Under the pieces are notes generated by a model. The model had not been told where the DNA came from and searched no databases. It was given only the letters and a program-made list of their open reading frames with translations. From NCBI GenBank assembly GCA_945910005.1, contig OX246739.1, positions 4,432,001 to 4,496,000 on the forward strand: 64,000 nucleotides of DNA, read 5' to 3'. The position numbers and the translations under genes were made by a program. Positions 27,261 through 38,903 of this stretch are shown one piece after another (the first letter of the stretch is position 1; each line of letters opens with the position of its first letter). Source of the stretch: Isoperla grammatica (taxonomy: Eukaryota; Arthropoda; Insecta; Plecoptera; Perlodidae).

Positions 27261-29015
27261 AAGAATGAAAGATTGGAAGATTGGAAGGAAATATTGCACA
27301 CGTACTTGTATATTCAATCTACATCCACGCAGTTACATACACTAGCCTATATGTAGTTACCCGGGGGTGATAATGAAAATAGCGCATGCTATGGTCTCGG
27401 GTAAGGTATTAGGGATATAAAACGTAGCCGCATAGAAATGCAAGTACTCAAGGCTGATGCCGAAGTAGCGAAGACGCCGAGGTGTCTGTGCAAGTGAATT
27501 GCATAATCATGCAACAGAAGAAGAGTACACCCAGCTTCTAGCTACGCAGATCTCACCTGACTCGGGTGTTCATTGTCAGCACAGTCAGCAATAGTATTGT
27601 TCTGTGTTGAAACCACGATACTTCAACATGCAATCATTTATTGTATTTGTACTCTTGCACGTAAAACATTCTAGCGCAGAAACACAAATCCCTCGCTTTC
27701 TCGACACTCATGCATACTTTATCCTCTCATATTCATGTTTATCGCGCACTTTTATGAAATGAAAAAACACGTTCAGTAAAAGTGGTCTCGTTTTGTCTTT
27801 GTACTTCTTACAATAAATCTCCCAGACATAAACATATTTGTGCGTCTCTACTCTAACATTATTTCCTCTAGTGTGAATCATCTCAGGAAACTGTTTAACA
27901 AATAATCAACCACATTATTATTGTAAGATTAAAAGTACAATAAACAATATCCATCAAGATAATAACAAAGACACTGATTGGCCACCTATGAGGAATTATA
28001 TTTATAAACGTAAAATTGAAAAAGTACGGGTTTCTTCTATATTTAAAATTACTTTTTTTGTAGTTTTGCCATTTTATACCAAAAATAAAATAAAGAAAAG
28101 GCAAAAGTAAGATTAACTCTGAGCAATTATTTTGATTTAAAAAGCCATTGACTCCAGATCGCGCATCATTCAGTCTTGAGCTCTCGAAGTGACTAGATCT
28201 GACCCGCTGACAAACCTTCCACATCAATACAGTTTACGACTGAGTAAACAAGGGAATGGCTTCATTCTGAAGTGGTCTTCCTCACAGACCCCTGCCCCCC
28301 AAAGATTAATTAATCACGATTTGTCTTAATCTAATTTAAACGCCATTGTTTTAGCCATGTACTAACAACTTGGAGGGATCTGCGGGGCTAACAAATCGCT
28401 CAGTAGGGATCTATTGTTGATTGCCGTAATTACCGTGGTAATTTATCATCCTATTAGATGTACTAGCGAAGTAATAAACCATACGTTGTACAACGTGCAC
28501 GGTCTCTATAGATGCAATGAGGAAGCTAAAACACAATCTTGTATAACACAATAAGGAAGTTGCTAACTTTCCGTGCGCATCAATCAACCAAATCCTCAAA
28601 CTCTTTCAAAAGCACTTGGGTGGAAAATTTAATATTTAAACTATGATTTACGTACTCGACAAAATTGCGCATCATGTAAATTACAATATAAAGGAAAAAT
28701 TAATTTCCCGGTCGGGCGGGACCGGCTGCCCGTGTTATCTTCACAACGAGCGGGACGTGCTCATCTTTTGCCGCTTAGTAACTTCATCTTGTGTACCACT
28801 TTCTTTCGACTTAAGATTGAGTACAGTATGTTACTATGCACGTTTGCGTCGTTACATTGTTGCACAATCTTTTTTTAACTATAATGAGATATATATCCTG
28901 AAGGAGACTGCATGCATTACTGTACCAATCGTACAGAGGGGGCTCCCAGTCATTCTGCTGTTTACCTGTAGTTTGTTCACTTTAACGACATAGTAAACCA
29001 CCATAGTAACCACCA
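27261..29015. other. Non-coding stretch
   Basis: No recognisable gene or RNA. Several 60-116 codon frames have no domain signature. A 14-bp palindrome ATTACCGTGGTAAT is present near 28430. Confidence 0.5.
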
Positions 29016-29535
29016 GGGGCCTCATTCCTGTACATTTTTTTAACCCTCCTTAACTCTCGCTAACCCCATGTTAAAATGACCCCGGGGTTAACTCCTACAC
29101 AGGCTTCTCTGCATAAATCGGAGGCAAATATGACCCTGTCTGATAGTAGGGTTAAGAAGAGTTATCTCAACAATACTTTGAAATGCCGCCATTTTGTCAA
29201 TGCTCGTGTGTGTAGTTTCACAAATGTCACATTTCATTTCTTTATTGAGAATACCCTATTTCTTGGATACGTTACTTTATGTGTTTATTGAAGTTTATAA
29301 ACAATTTTGTGTATTTATAGTACATTATATAGGCCCTACATATGTAAATATGTAGTTTTATTGGGAAATTTGTGCACGTTTTGAGGTTATTGGACTGTTT
29401 TTGTTTGTTATTGTTTTTATTTTGTCTTGTTTTTTCAACAATGTCTTCCTTCGATCGGCGTCTCAATTGCTGACTACTGATTGGCTATTGACTAACACCG
29501 GGGTTAAGTTTGAAAATGTACTGGAATGAGGCCCC
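29016..29535. mobile_element. MITE-like non-autonomous DNA transposon with TIRs
   Basis: The left end reads GGGGCCTCATTCC, one base, GTACATTTT. The right end is its inverted copy, AAAATGTAC, one base, GGAATGAGGCCCC, so the outer 22 of 23 positions match as terminal inverted repeats. Inside both ends are further TTAACCC/GGGGTTAA subterminal motifs. The ~520-bp body is AT-rich and has no transposase frame, so it could move only with help from elsewhere. Flanking bases (ACCACCA left, AGAGTAC right) show no clear target-site duplication, so the superfamily is uncertain. A PIF/Harbinger- or ISL2EU-like affiliation is a guess from the GGGCC-type terminus. Confidence 0.75.
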
Positions 29536-30917
29536 AGAGTACAATTACAGATTTGTAAACATAAACTATTGTCTCAATTAACTTTGTTGCATGATATAGA
29601 TAAGAGAGTTTAAGCTTCGGTAAACATCAATACACGTGTATAATATTGATCGCATTGGTTGCTCTTGCTAATATATCAATTTACAGACGCTCACAAAAAT
29701 CGAAATATGACTAGATTGGACCAACACCGTATACGAGAATACTGAACTATAGTTAGTAGCTACCATGCGGGTGCGGGAGAGAAGTAATAGTTCGAGTGGT
29801 CCTTATGCGAAACTTAAGATGTTGGGAAATTAAGTGCTTGATGGCTTTGCCGTTAGTTGAAACTTTCAAATTTAATATATTGTTTCCAAGTTTGTACTGA
29901 AATGCTGTTACATGAATATATTATCGTCCGTGCATTTCGGTAGGCATGTAAATTATTCTTGACATCTCCGCAAACACAACGACGACATAATACGCAAGAC
30001 ACTCTTGGGAGAGTACATAGGGGTTGAGTAGAGACAATAATATCCTATGCATGAACTTAGAGCATTTTCCATCTACCCCAGGACAAACCCCGTTCTTGAG
30101 TGAATAACGCTAGGCCAGCGCCCCCAGGAAATTGCACTGCAGTGATTTTTGAATAATATTTTTTTACTACTGAGAAAATGTAGGTGTAGAGTAAAAATGA
30201 TACAACGTAAATTAATATTTCACTCTGCACACTTAAATTTATATTGACGATTATGACTTTTTTGAGTTGTAGATGAATGCCTATTGGGTAATATACTGAA
30301 TGCAATGGTGAAACATCTAGAGCTCTTATTTGTGCGTGTTCATTTTACATTTATTTGGTCTACGCTATGTTGATTGTGTAAAAGTGCGAAGTGCTTAGAT
30401 TCTTTCCAAAAGGTGTGGATTGCATGCCAAGAGGTTATTTAGATTTTAGTACAACACAATGATATGGAAACTCGGACAGTGGCCAATAATTATTGGTCGA
30501 CATAAAGTAACACTATAACAACGTGTTGTAATGAATTCCCCAAACTTTAAAACCAGAACATACGAAAGATATAATAATCGAAGACAATAATTTATATAAT
30601 AATTTAATTAATGAATTAATGTTATTATAATATTTAAAAGATAGCAATCACACCTGCAAACGTATGCATTAACATATGCTGTCATTTGAGATCGGTTTTG
30701 CGAGTACTATGATGTACCATGGGCAGAATAGACATAAGTTAAACTAGCACGCAATTTATTGTAAGGTCGTGAACAAAAAATAGTAGATATAAAAGAAGAG
30801 AAAATAAAATGTTTACAGTGACAACCCATCACTTAGTTAGTACGAGCCAGCCGTTAGCGACCAGCATTGAGCATTGACGACCCATCAGTGCCAACTTGAC
30901 GGCGTCCGACGTGCCTA
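29536..30917. other. Non-coding stretch
   Basis: Contains a perfect palindrome CCAATAATTATTGG at 30483-30496 (paired homeodomain-like half sites) and a GCGCCCCCAGG word at 30118 that partly resembles a CTCF core in reverse. No gene is recognised. Confidence 0.45.
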
Positions 30918-31710
30918 ATGCATGTTTTTGAATGCACGCTGCAATTAGCACCGACACGTTGGCTAAGAGACCGCCTCGCCTCCACCGAGCCAGAAATAAC
31001 CTCGCCAAGGCAACAATCTTTTGAATGCATGCTGCAATTAGCACCGACACGTTGGCTAAGAGACCGCCTCGCCTCCACCGAGCCAGAAATAACCTCGCCA
31101 AGGCAACAATGCATGCTGCAATTAGCACCGACACGTTGGCTAAGAGACCGCCTCGCCTCCACCGAGCCAGAAATAACCTCGCCAAGGCAACAATCTTTTG
31201 AATGCATGCTGCAATTAGCACCGACACGTTGGCTAAGAGACCGCCTCGCCTCCACCGAGCCAGAAATAACCTCGCCAAGGCAACAATGCATGCTGCAATT
31301 AGCACCGACACGTTGGCTAAGAGACCGCCTCGCCTCCACCGAGCCAGAAATAACCTCGCCAAGGCAACAATGCATGCTGCAATTAGCACCGACACGTTGG
31401 CTAAGAGACCGCCTCGCCTCCACCGAGCCAGAAATAACCTCGCCAAGGCAACAATGCATGCTGCAATTAGCACCGACACGTTGGCTAAGAGACCGCCTCG
31501 CCTCCACCGAGCCAGAAATAACCTCGCCAAGGCAACAATGCATGCTGCAATTAGCACCGACACGTTGGCTAAGAGACCGCCTCGCCTCCACCGAGCCAGA
31601 AATAACCTCGCCAAGGCAACAATGCATGCTGCAATTAGCACCGACACGTTGGCTAAGAGACCACCTCGCCTCCACCGAGACAGAAATAACCTCGCCAAGG
31701 CAACAATCTT
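30918..31710. repeat. 84/93-bp minisatellite, nine copies, open in several frames
   Basis: GCAATTAGCACCGACACGTT recurs at 30941, 31034, 31118, 31211, 31295, 31379, 31463, 31547 and 31631, giving spacings 93, 84, 93, 84, 84, 84, 84, 84. The 9-bp difference is a TCTTTTGAA-type insert present at the first and third junctions. The flanks (TTTTTGAATGCACGCTG at the start, CAATCTTTTCTCG at the end) resemble the longer form, so the 84-bp version is probably a derived deletion that then spread. Copies are almost identical; only the outermost copies differ by a few bases. Both periods are multiples of three and the unit has no stop in two plus and two minus frames, so ORFs of 195-289 codons result. These are by-products of the repeat and not a recognised protein. 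Confidence 0.97.
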
Positions 31711-31925
31711 TTCTCGACTATTAAAACGGCCAACAGTCCTAAATCATAGTAAAGTGATTAATCGATCTATTGACAGAAGGTGCCTGTGAAAAGTTTGGCT
31801 ATTGGAGTTTTTGAATGACCTTCTACTATTGACCTTACGGAGCTTTTTAAATAGATGAGTAAACAATGTCTTGCAAATTGTTTATCTTTCTATCTCTCGA
31901 TTATCTCTAATTGTATGCATGATGT

Positions 31926-32190
31926 CAAGCGGAAGTGGGCGAAGTGACGTCATCAAATGACACCTCTGACCCCCATTGGCTGTCGTTGATTTAACGACTT
32001 GTAACGTAGCCTTTTTGAGGCGAGCAATTATTGTTTATTAGTAATGTTACATGAATAATGAGGATTGATGAATTGAGTGATAAATTCGATCTGTCTCGGG
32101 AAGAGAAAGCAACAAATTGAATAGCGTAATCACGCGTCATTTGAAACGTTGCGAGTATAAATAGACGTGTATGTATTGTGGTTATTGACA
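31926..32190 (+). promoter_or_regulatory. Promoter-like cluster: ETS, CRE, CCAAT and TATA motifs
   Basis: CGGAAGTG (ETS-type) lies at 31930-31937, a perfect palindromic CRE TGACGTCA at 31945-31952, and a CCAAT box as ATTGG at 31975-31979. About 180 bp further on is TATAAATA at 32156-32163, a textbook metazoan TATA box, placing a start near 32185-32190. A 66-codon frame at 32178-32378 follows but has no recognisable content, and no splice donor is obvious. The distance between the upstream cluster and the TATA box is larger than usual. This could be a promoter for an unannotated transcript, an enhancer, or coincidence. Confidence 0.3.
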
Positions 32191-35100
32191 CCGACATTAT
32201 TCGAAGAAGTGATCGACGCAATAAACGGGGCTCGTTCTTTGGTATTAAGTATGTCGTTTATTTTGCATGTTACACTTTCTGCAACGAAATCATTGAATTA
32301 ATAATTTATAGCTATGAAATTATAATCTCGATTGTAAGAGAGTTCTTAATACATATTATCAGAAAACACAAGTCATAGTTAATTTGAAAAACTGAACTTG
32401 GGTTTTAAAATACATAAAGTAGATGTCCAATGTTTTCTGCACGTGCACATGAGTACAGAAGGAATCGAGCCTTTGAAAAACATCACCACGTAAAACAACA
32501 CATGTGCAAATTATGGGACTGAAGCAATTTGTTCGTAACCTTGTGGCTCGCCTTGCGGGTTATATGGTAAACATTTACAGGTAATATAATCTGACATACC
32601 AAACATTTTGGCAGCAAATTTGATCTTGTTTTGATGTTTCAAAGATTAATTTTCTTAAATAAAGAAATTTAAAAAACCGGTAGACCTATTTGAGAAAATA
32701 ATGTTAATTAAGTTCTCAGTGTATATTATGTACACGATGGACTTTAGCAAGGCAAGCAAAGTTTAAGTTCCTATTGATGTTTCATTAATCCATACAGGTT
32801 ATAGTGTTTTAATCCATGACTGAACACTACACTGGAAACTTTGAGAGATTACTTATTCCCAAGTGCATTAGCTAAGATTATTGAAGCTTACAAAATCTAA
32901 TTTTCAACTCACAGCGTTGCAATTTTCACTTGAGCAAAGATTGAGTGAGCAAACTTTAAATTACTTTTAAAGTTGACGCCAATCTTGGCTGAGGCTCTAG
33001 AAGGTATAATATTGTAAATCGATCTTACTAATCGATTCCACTTCATTACCATAGCCCGAGCAACGTTCATGCACGGCGAACTAATCGTGGGCTAAATTAC
33101 TATATAATTACTGTAAATGCGTAATTACAAGACAGGCATTAACATTAGTATGGTGTGGCTACCCGACGAACCATTATAGGTTTGCATCGACCTACAAGTA
33201 GTTCATGCCTGGTTAATAGCTTCGTTAGTGGGGGAAGGAAATAAGAACAACTCCCTCCTCACTTCATATCCTCCTTCTCCTCAGCTCAGAATCAAAGATG
33301 AATGGGACCGTGTTATGTCTACGTTGATACGTTGCATTACTTTTTATGTCGTGGTTGAGAGATGCGAACTGAACAGAAGCTATCTAACTGATGTAACTGA
33401 TGTAACTCATGTAACTGATGTAACTGACAAAACACAATTTTGGCTAATTTAAATTAGCGTGAAAACACCCCTCCCCTACACACAGACCATCAGTGTCTTT
33501 CTGAGTTGTTTTTTGGACGAATTTTCGAAAATGGATCCTTAATATTGGCCAACCTTAGAATCAACTTGCCAGACTCATACATAGGCCTACATGTATTTTG
33601 GCTGATCGGATTACAGTTTGAGATATATTTCCATTATAATTTCTCTAAAAAGCAATACTTTACTTAGTATAGCATTGCCCTTATTTCGTATGAATAGTTT
33701 AAGGGGTTTTCATCAAAAAGCAGTAATCTAGTGTTTACCATACAAGATAATGAATGTCTCTATGAGTACAAGGCAAAATAAAAAAGTTTTAAAATTGTGA
33801 TTCTTGGTCAAGGGAATAATAAGTACGGGTTCACTAGTCTTTAAAATATTACAAAGTAACACTTATCTTTTTTTAAATAATTCTGATTAATAGTGTAGTC
33901 TTGTAGCGTAGCGTGTGCATCCTTAGTGCAACTACGCCCATATTATGTCCCAGCCCAACTTGACGGAGTATTCGTTGTTTTTTACTGTGCGAATGTGGAT
34001 GGAGATGATTTATGTACAGCTATGAATCAATGGTAGGACTCAAGACTTCCTGTAGAGTGATATAGCTGGTAAGTTTTACTACCGATGCGAGACGTCCACG
34101 GACGCATCACAACGGGCGGTTATCTGGCAATGTTCAAAGTGAATACAATGTAGTTCACAAATCACCATGCACAGAACGCGAGGCTTTCAAGCTCCTTCAT
34201 GATCGATACCAGCTACTACGGAGATCGCTCTAGTACAATATAGAGATGTTCAAAATCGTGTCTGTCTTCCCAGAGTCAAATAAAAGTCATTTTGTACAAA
34301 TACGCATTATTTAAATAGACAAACTAAGAAAGGTACACACACTTTGAACCAAAGCAACTAGTTGAAGAAGAAAAGGTTTTGTTTAGGGTGCATTTGCTGA
34401 AAAGAATCAGCTCTGATACAAGAATAATGTAAGAACCGCCAAAATGCCCAGCGCAGTTCTTATTTAGTACGATAAGATAAATGTGAACGAGTTCAGTGGT
34501 GCAGTATAAGCGTACTAGCAAGTGAAGCAATTGCTGCATGCCACGCAATGTTCCTTCAAATCTCCGTCAATTAGTGGCAATGCGGAAAATAAGCTCATTC
34601 AATCAATTAAATTCGCATCGGTCATAAAAACAGGCGTGTTTTACTACTCGTATAACAATTATTATTGCATGGAACACAGTTTCCAATAAGCGTGTACATG
34701 TCGTGGAATGGTAGTGTGCAATGCAAATATACATATGTCAAGTAATGTGTACACAGACATGGTATTTTATCAAATATTTTAACGTCATCCGAGCTTGTAC
34801 GTTGTAGGTTTTGGTTCACCCTGTGCGATAATGCGTATCGAATAGTTCTCTAAAGATTTTGACATTCAGAGTTAAGAGATAGGTTATGTATTTAATTTTT
34901 TTAAACTAATTCCCTCTCGAAATAGGTGGATTAACCAAATCACTACCATTATCGTAATCCCTCGGTTATCTAAGGATATTATTTCTAGACATCCAGACGC
35001 AGGCTTACTCTCAGAAAACATAATCACATTAACGTGCATGCCCACTTTAATTAATGAAATTCAGTCCTAGTAGATGTAATTTTATCTAATACTAGGAGAC

Positions 35101-36710
35101 GTGAAGACGTCTATCAAATCATCTTAAGTACATTTTCTTGTCGGTGGAATCTTTTGCACACTTTGTGTTGATTAGTTCGTGACGAGAAGGCGTTGGGACA
35201 TGTTGTGGTCTCAGCTAGAAGACTGGCCAGGTGTTAAGATAGCCAGGCCGAACAGCCCACGCAAAAACACTTTTCAGAGTGTAAAGTATAGAGGGTAACC
35301 AGCAATTTCTAATGATATGCCAGCTTAACACTGGACACCATAGACAGTTACCTGAATGAATCGTCAATGTGTTGATGCAAAGTGTGTTGGAAATGGAGCC
35401 AATTTAGAAAATGCATACATGCACATTATACAAATATAAAATGGATTGCCTTGGGCTGGCGGTGTATGCCAACATATGTCCATATATAGCTTTAGTGAGG
35501 GACGACTTTTCTCGCGAGCTGTTACTCATTTTATAAGTAGGTACACGTTCATTACCCATTACACTGTTTGTGTGGGTTTCAAGTATCCAACTTGTTTAAC
35601 AAAAAAATTTGATGTGAAATCGCATCGATAACTAATAATTTATCACTTAATATAATATTAGTTACAACAGGCGTGCACAGTATTGTAAATGTATGCCTAT
35701 AGCAATTGCCGCGTCACTGTACAAGTATAGCCATATCATGATTTGACATCATTCTTAAAATACTTATACTATTTATAAATGCGGTCTTGAAGTTTTGCAT
35801 CTGACCTTATAGTCGGTCACAAACATTGTGATTGTCATCTCGAGTTAACGTATTTCACAAATAAAAGACTTCAAACCCTAAAAAACGTCAAGAGATTCTG
35901 CTACGTTTATGATGCATGTTTGACTTAGCTCCGTGATGCTGCATCTTCTAACAACATCAGGTTATTTGGGTGTTATGTCTAATATGGTTTATGTTGTCGT
36001 ATAGGGGAATGTCTGTAATGTCTTCGGTCAGACCCGTGTTTATGTTAAACCGTAAAATATGTCGGTAATAATTCAAATTTATGAACTTGATTCTATAGTC
36101 AATAGTTTACTAACATATTTATTTACCTCGTTTGAGTACGGGTCACACCCACCACTTTTTACAACTCCACCTTCTCCAAGTTAAAAGCGAAAGATTCACA
36201 CCTGAAATAAACACCATTCTCTACAACTCGTAAACCGTCCATGCTTTACGATCCCAATCGTCTGCCGTCAAAAAGTGATTTACATGACTTGACTTGACTA
36301 GACTCTGCGTTTCATTTGAACGCAAGTCCAATCGAGATTACGACGAAGTATTGAGTGGGTGAGAGCCGAGCAGTGTGGATCATTCAAACGTGTCGTAAAA
36401 ATAAAGTCAGCACATTGACTTATTTATCATAACAATTTGTCTTGTTTTGATATAAAACTGACGTATAATATTATTCATAATCGTAGTATTATCAAAGATT
36501 ACAAACTAACTTCCCTAGTTTGTAAGCTTTGGTATTATGAATCAGTTTGATTTAAAACATGTGTCAAGTCAATTTTTCAAGTCAGTATTTTAATTACTAA
36601 ATTTTCATTCGTTCATTATTAAAAATACTGTACTGTTGATTTTATAAAGTGTCTTATTTATTTCACTATCTTGCATTTTTGGTATTGTGCTAACGTTAAT
36701 TTTAACGTTT
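32191..36710. other. Non-coding stretch with a 9-bp tandem repeat
   Basis: TAACTGATG is repeated about 4.8 times at 33385-33427 with one G-to-C change. The remainder has short frames without recognisable domains and no RNA gene. Confidence 0.5.
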
Positions 36711-36785
36711 AGACTCCACCGTGAATTGAACCCGCAACCTCTAGAGTTGCAAGCTGGAATTAGCTCAGGATCTACGAGCTACACA
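36711..36785 (-). mobile_element. tRNA-derived SINE head or tRNA relic
   Basis: On the minus strand TAGCTCGTAGATCCTGAGC resembles an A-box/D-arm region, and GCGGGTTCAATTC is an intact B-box. Between them lies CCAGCTTGCAACTCTAGAGG in the place of an anticodon arm. The T-stem is broken by substitutions and the ends do not pair, so it is a relic. The plus strand continues directly into a C-rich tract. Confidence 0.45.
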
Positions 36786-36792
36786 TAATAAT

Positions 36793-36830
36793 CCCCCCCC
36801 CCCTCCCTCCCTTCCCACCCCCTCACACCC
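36793..36830. repeat. Poly-C and C-rich tract
   Basis: Eleven C residues (36793-36803) are followed by CCTCCC and CCCACCCCC blocks. The opposite strand has several G runs and could form a G-quadruplex. Confidence 0.9.
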
Positions 36831-36943
36831 ACACGTCACAAACATCACGACAGTTGTATTTTATCACACGGCAAGATGCATTACATAGCTGAAGTTTGCG
36901 AGAACGTAAGCCGCGTAATGTTGCTGCGATGATATCATGATAT

Positions 36944-36960
36944 TACACCACATGTCGCAT
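36944..36960 (+). repeat. Left copy of 17-bp direct repeat flanking the 22-bp array
   Basis: TACACCACATGTCGCAT matches 37431-37447 at 16 of 17 positions and immediately precedes the minisatellite. Confidence 0.85.
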
Positions 36961-36963
36961 CTA

Positions 36964-37430
36964 ATTCACTTATACAGTCGTAGTCAGATTTACTTACAGT
37001 CGTAATTAGATTCACTTACAGTCGTAGTCAGATTCACTTACAGTCGTAGTTAGATTCACTTACAATCGTAGTCATATTCACTTACAGTCGTAGTCAGATT
37101 CACTTGCAGTCGTATTCAGGTTCACTTACAGTCGTAGTTATATTAACTTACAGTCGTAGTAAGATTCACTTACAGTCGTAGTCAGATTCACTTACAGTCG
37201 TAGTTAGAATCATTTACAGTCGTAGTCAGATTTACTTACAGTCGTAGTAGATTTACTTACAGTCGTATTCAGGTTCCCTTACACTTGTATTCAGGTTCAC
37301 TTACAGTCGTATTCAGGTTCCCTTACAGTTGTATTCAGGTTCACTTACAGTCGTATTCAGGTTCACTTACAGTCGTATTCAGGTTCACTTATAGTCGCAG
37401 TCAGATTCACTTACAGTCGTAGTCAGATTC
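36964..37430. repeat. 22-bp minisatellite, 21 copies
   Basis: The unit is close to ATTCACTTACAGTCGTAGTC plus AG. I count 21 copies of the ACAGTCGTA core or a variant. Two subtypes segregate: GTAGTCAGATTCAC dominates the first part and the last two copies, while GTATTCAGGTTCAC fills copies 14-19 (and copy 7). This indicates a secondary local expansion. There is no alternation of constant repeats with unique spacers, so it is not a CRISPR array. Confidence 0.97.
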
Positions 37431-37447
37431 TACACCGCATGTCGCAT
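37431..37447 (+). repeat. Right copy of 17-bp direct repeat flanking the 22-bp array
   Basis: TACACCGCATGTCGCAT is the partner of 36944-36960, with one mismatch. The pair may mark duplication ends of an element carrying the array, or an older tandem unit that bounded its growth. Confidence 0.85.
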
Positions 37448-37624
37448 ACAAGTCCTACATTATACATATTCGCTTGGTAGTTACCAACCTCGCAGTACGC
37501 TAGGAAGGTGAAGGCAAGCAAGTCATCCACTGTTTTTGTTCGATTGGTATTCACCGAGTGCTGATCCGAATTCTTCCACCATTTATTACCTGCTCAACAT
37601 CTCGATTAACCTCCTTGTTTCCAG

Positions 37625-38015
37625 CAGAATCAAGATGACGCAACCGTGTTTAGGCGAGGTATACGTGGATACGCCCGTATACGAGCTAACAATGTGCTAT
37701 TGTGAATCTACTTGTTTGAGATGCTTTGTTATTGCGGCTCGCAGACGTTGTGTGCGACACAAGAGATTGATTAAAAGAATAGCAGCATCCATCGCGTTGC
37801 CTCATTTGCATCCCGTATATATACATTATACTGACACGGGCGCCCGAAGCTGGTGGCTTGCATGTTGGCATGTTGGCATCCAGTCTCACTGCTCCTTTGA
37901 TCAGAGCAGCGAGGCTGTGTTTTTGTCAAGAACGCGAATTAAAACCGAAGTTGTGAGAGGGATATTTTGCGAGTTTTTAGCGCGGCTTGGAATTATTTTT
38001 CAGTCGTCTTTTTGA
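37625..38015 (+). CDS. Possible exon with start codon; unknown 126-residue frame
   Basis: A good 3' splice site precedes this frame: a branch-like GATTAAC, then CTCCTTGTTTCCAG ending at 37624. A second CAG directly after makes it a NAGNAG tandem acceptor. ATG at 37635 has A at -3. The frame runs 126 residues to TGA at 38013. The N-terminal third is Cys-rich and basic (CYCESTCLRCF, then ARRRCVRHKRLIKR). No domain, signal peptide or membrane segment is recognisable. A donor-like GAG/GTATAC inside (37653) would cut the coding part to MTQPCLGE. Length alone is only mildly unusual for this window, and local GC is raised, which lowers stop frequency. Chance remains likely. Confidence 0.2.
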
Positions 38016-38903
38016 AGATGTCCGACGTTTCGTGAATGTTTGTCTCATGCAATATCAACCATGTTCAGATAATAATGTTTCCTTTGGATAACTTGAGATG
38101 AATGAAATATCATGTTAGAATGTGGGTAACAGGTAATACAGTGTGATATGGACGTGATTCTCTTTCTGCTATTTTCACATTCCGACTGTCACAAGTTGAA
38201 ACAAATGTGCATACGTATGTAAAAGAGATTTATCCAGATAATTATTTCTATAATGCTGCTTTTTTACATTTGCATAACCCTAAGATAACATAAATCATAC
38301 CATTTTTGTAATATATTATGATTTTTCTTTGAATTGCAGGTAATGAAAAGAGTGACATGACTTCTGACTTATGACTGATTATTACTTAGGTTTGACGAAA
38401 CGACTCTCTTGAGTGTTCTTTTTATATTTGCAAAATTCAGCCAACATATCAACAGCAATGCATTTTTGTAAGTCACAATAGATCTTTCAAAACTCATCAA
38501 TTTGTGTTATAAAATGTTGTATCTATACGTTTAAAATACACCTATTCTATCATACCCAGATAATAATTTGATAGGAATTATCTTCATTTAGATAATTCAG
38601 TGTCAACATTGCAGAGCGCTACTCGGAATGAGGTCAAGTCCCACCCAGGGCGACTCTCTGGGTAATTGTCAAACATATAATTGTGCTCGCGCTCTCTATT
38701 ATGAGACCTCATTACTTCCGGGGTAGGATGACACAGCTGACTTCCCGTCTGTTGTCAGTGGAAAACAATTGTCACTTGCTATTAGCATACTTGCAACTTT
38801 TGGTCATTGAAATAAATGTTGCATTGTATTTGGTAGTAGTAGGTCTACGTCCTTCTTTCCTGTACATTGTCACTAATGAGAATTACGTTTTCAGTTACCA
38901 TTA
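38016..38903. other. Non-coding stretch
   Basis: AT-rich with no recognised gene. At 38322-38345 a pyrimidine tract ending in GCAG is followed directly by GTAATG. At 38635-38650 a B-box-like GGTCAAGTCCCACC has no clear A-box. Confidence 0.45.

Noticed and set aside
30829..31789. ORFs of 195-289 codons, the longest in the window
   Set aside because: They arise from a tandem repeat whose unit length is a multiple of three and stop-free on both strands. Four mutually exclusive frames are equally open and no domain is seen.
36964..37430. CRISPR-like regular array
   Set aside because: Units are directly head-to-tail with graded divergence and no unique spacers, and the window is animal DNA.
38620..38665. 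SINE fragment with GGTCAAGTCCCACC
   Set aside because: The B-box is off-consensus and no A-box or tail can be found.
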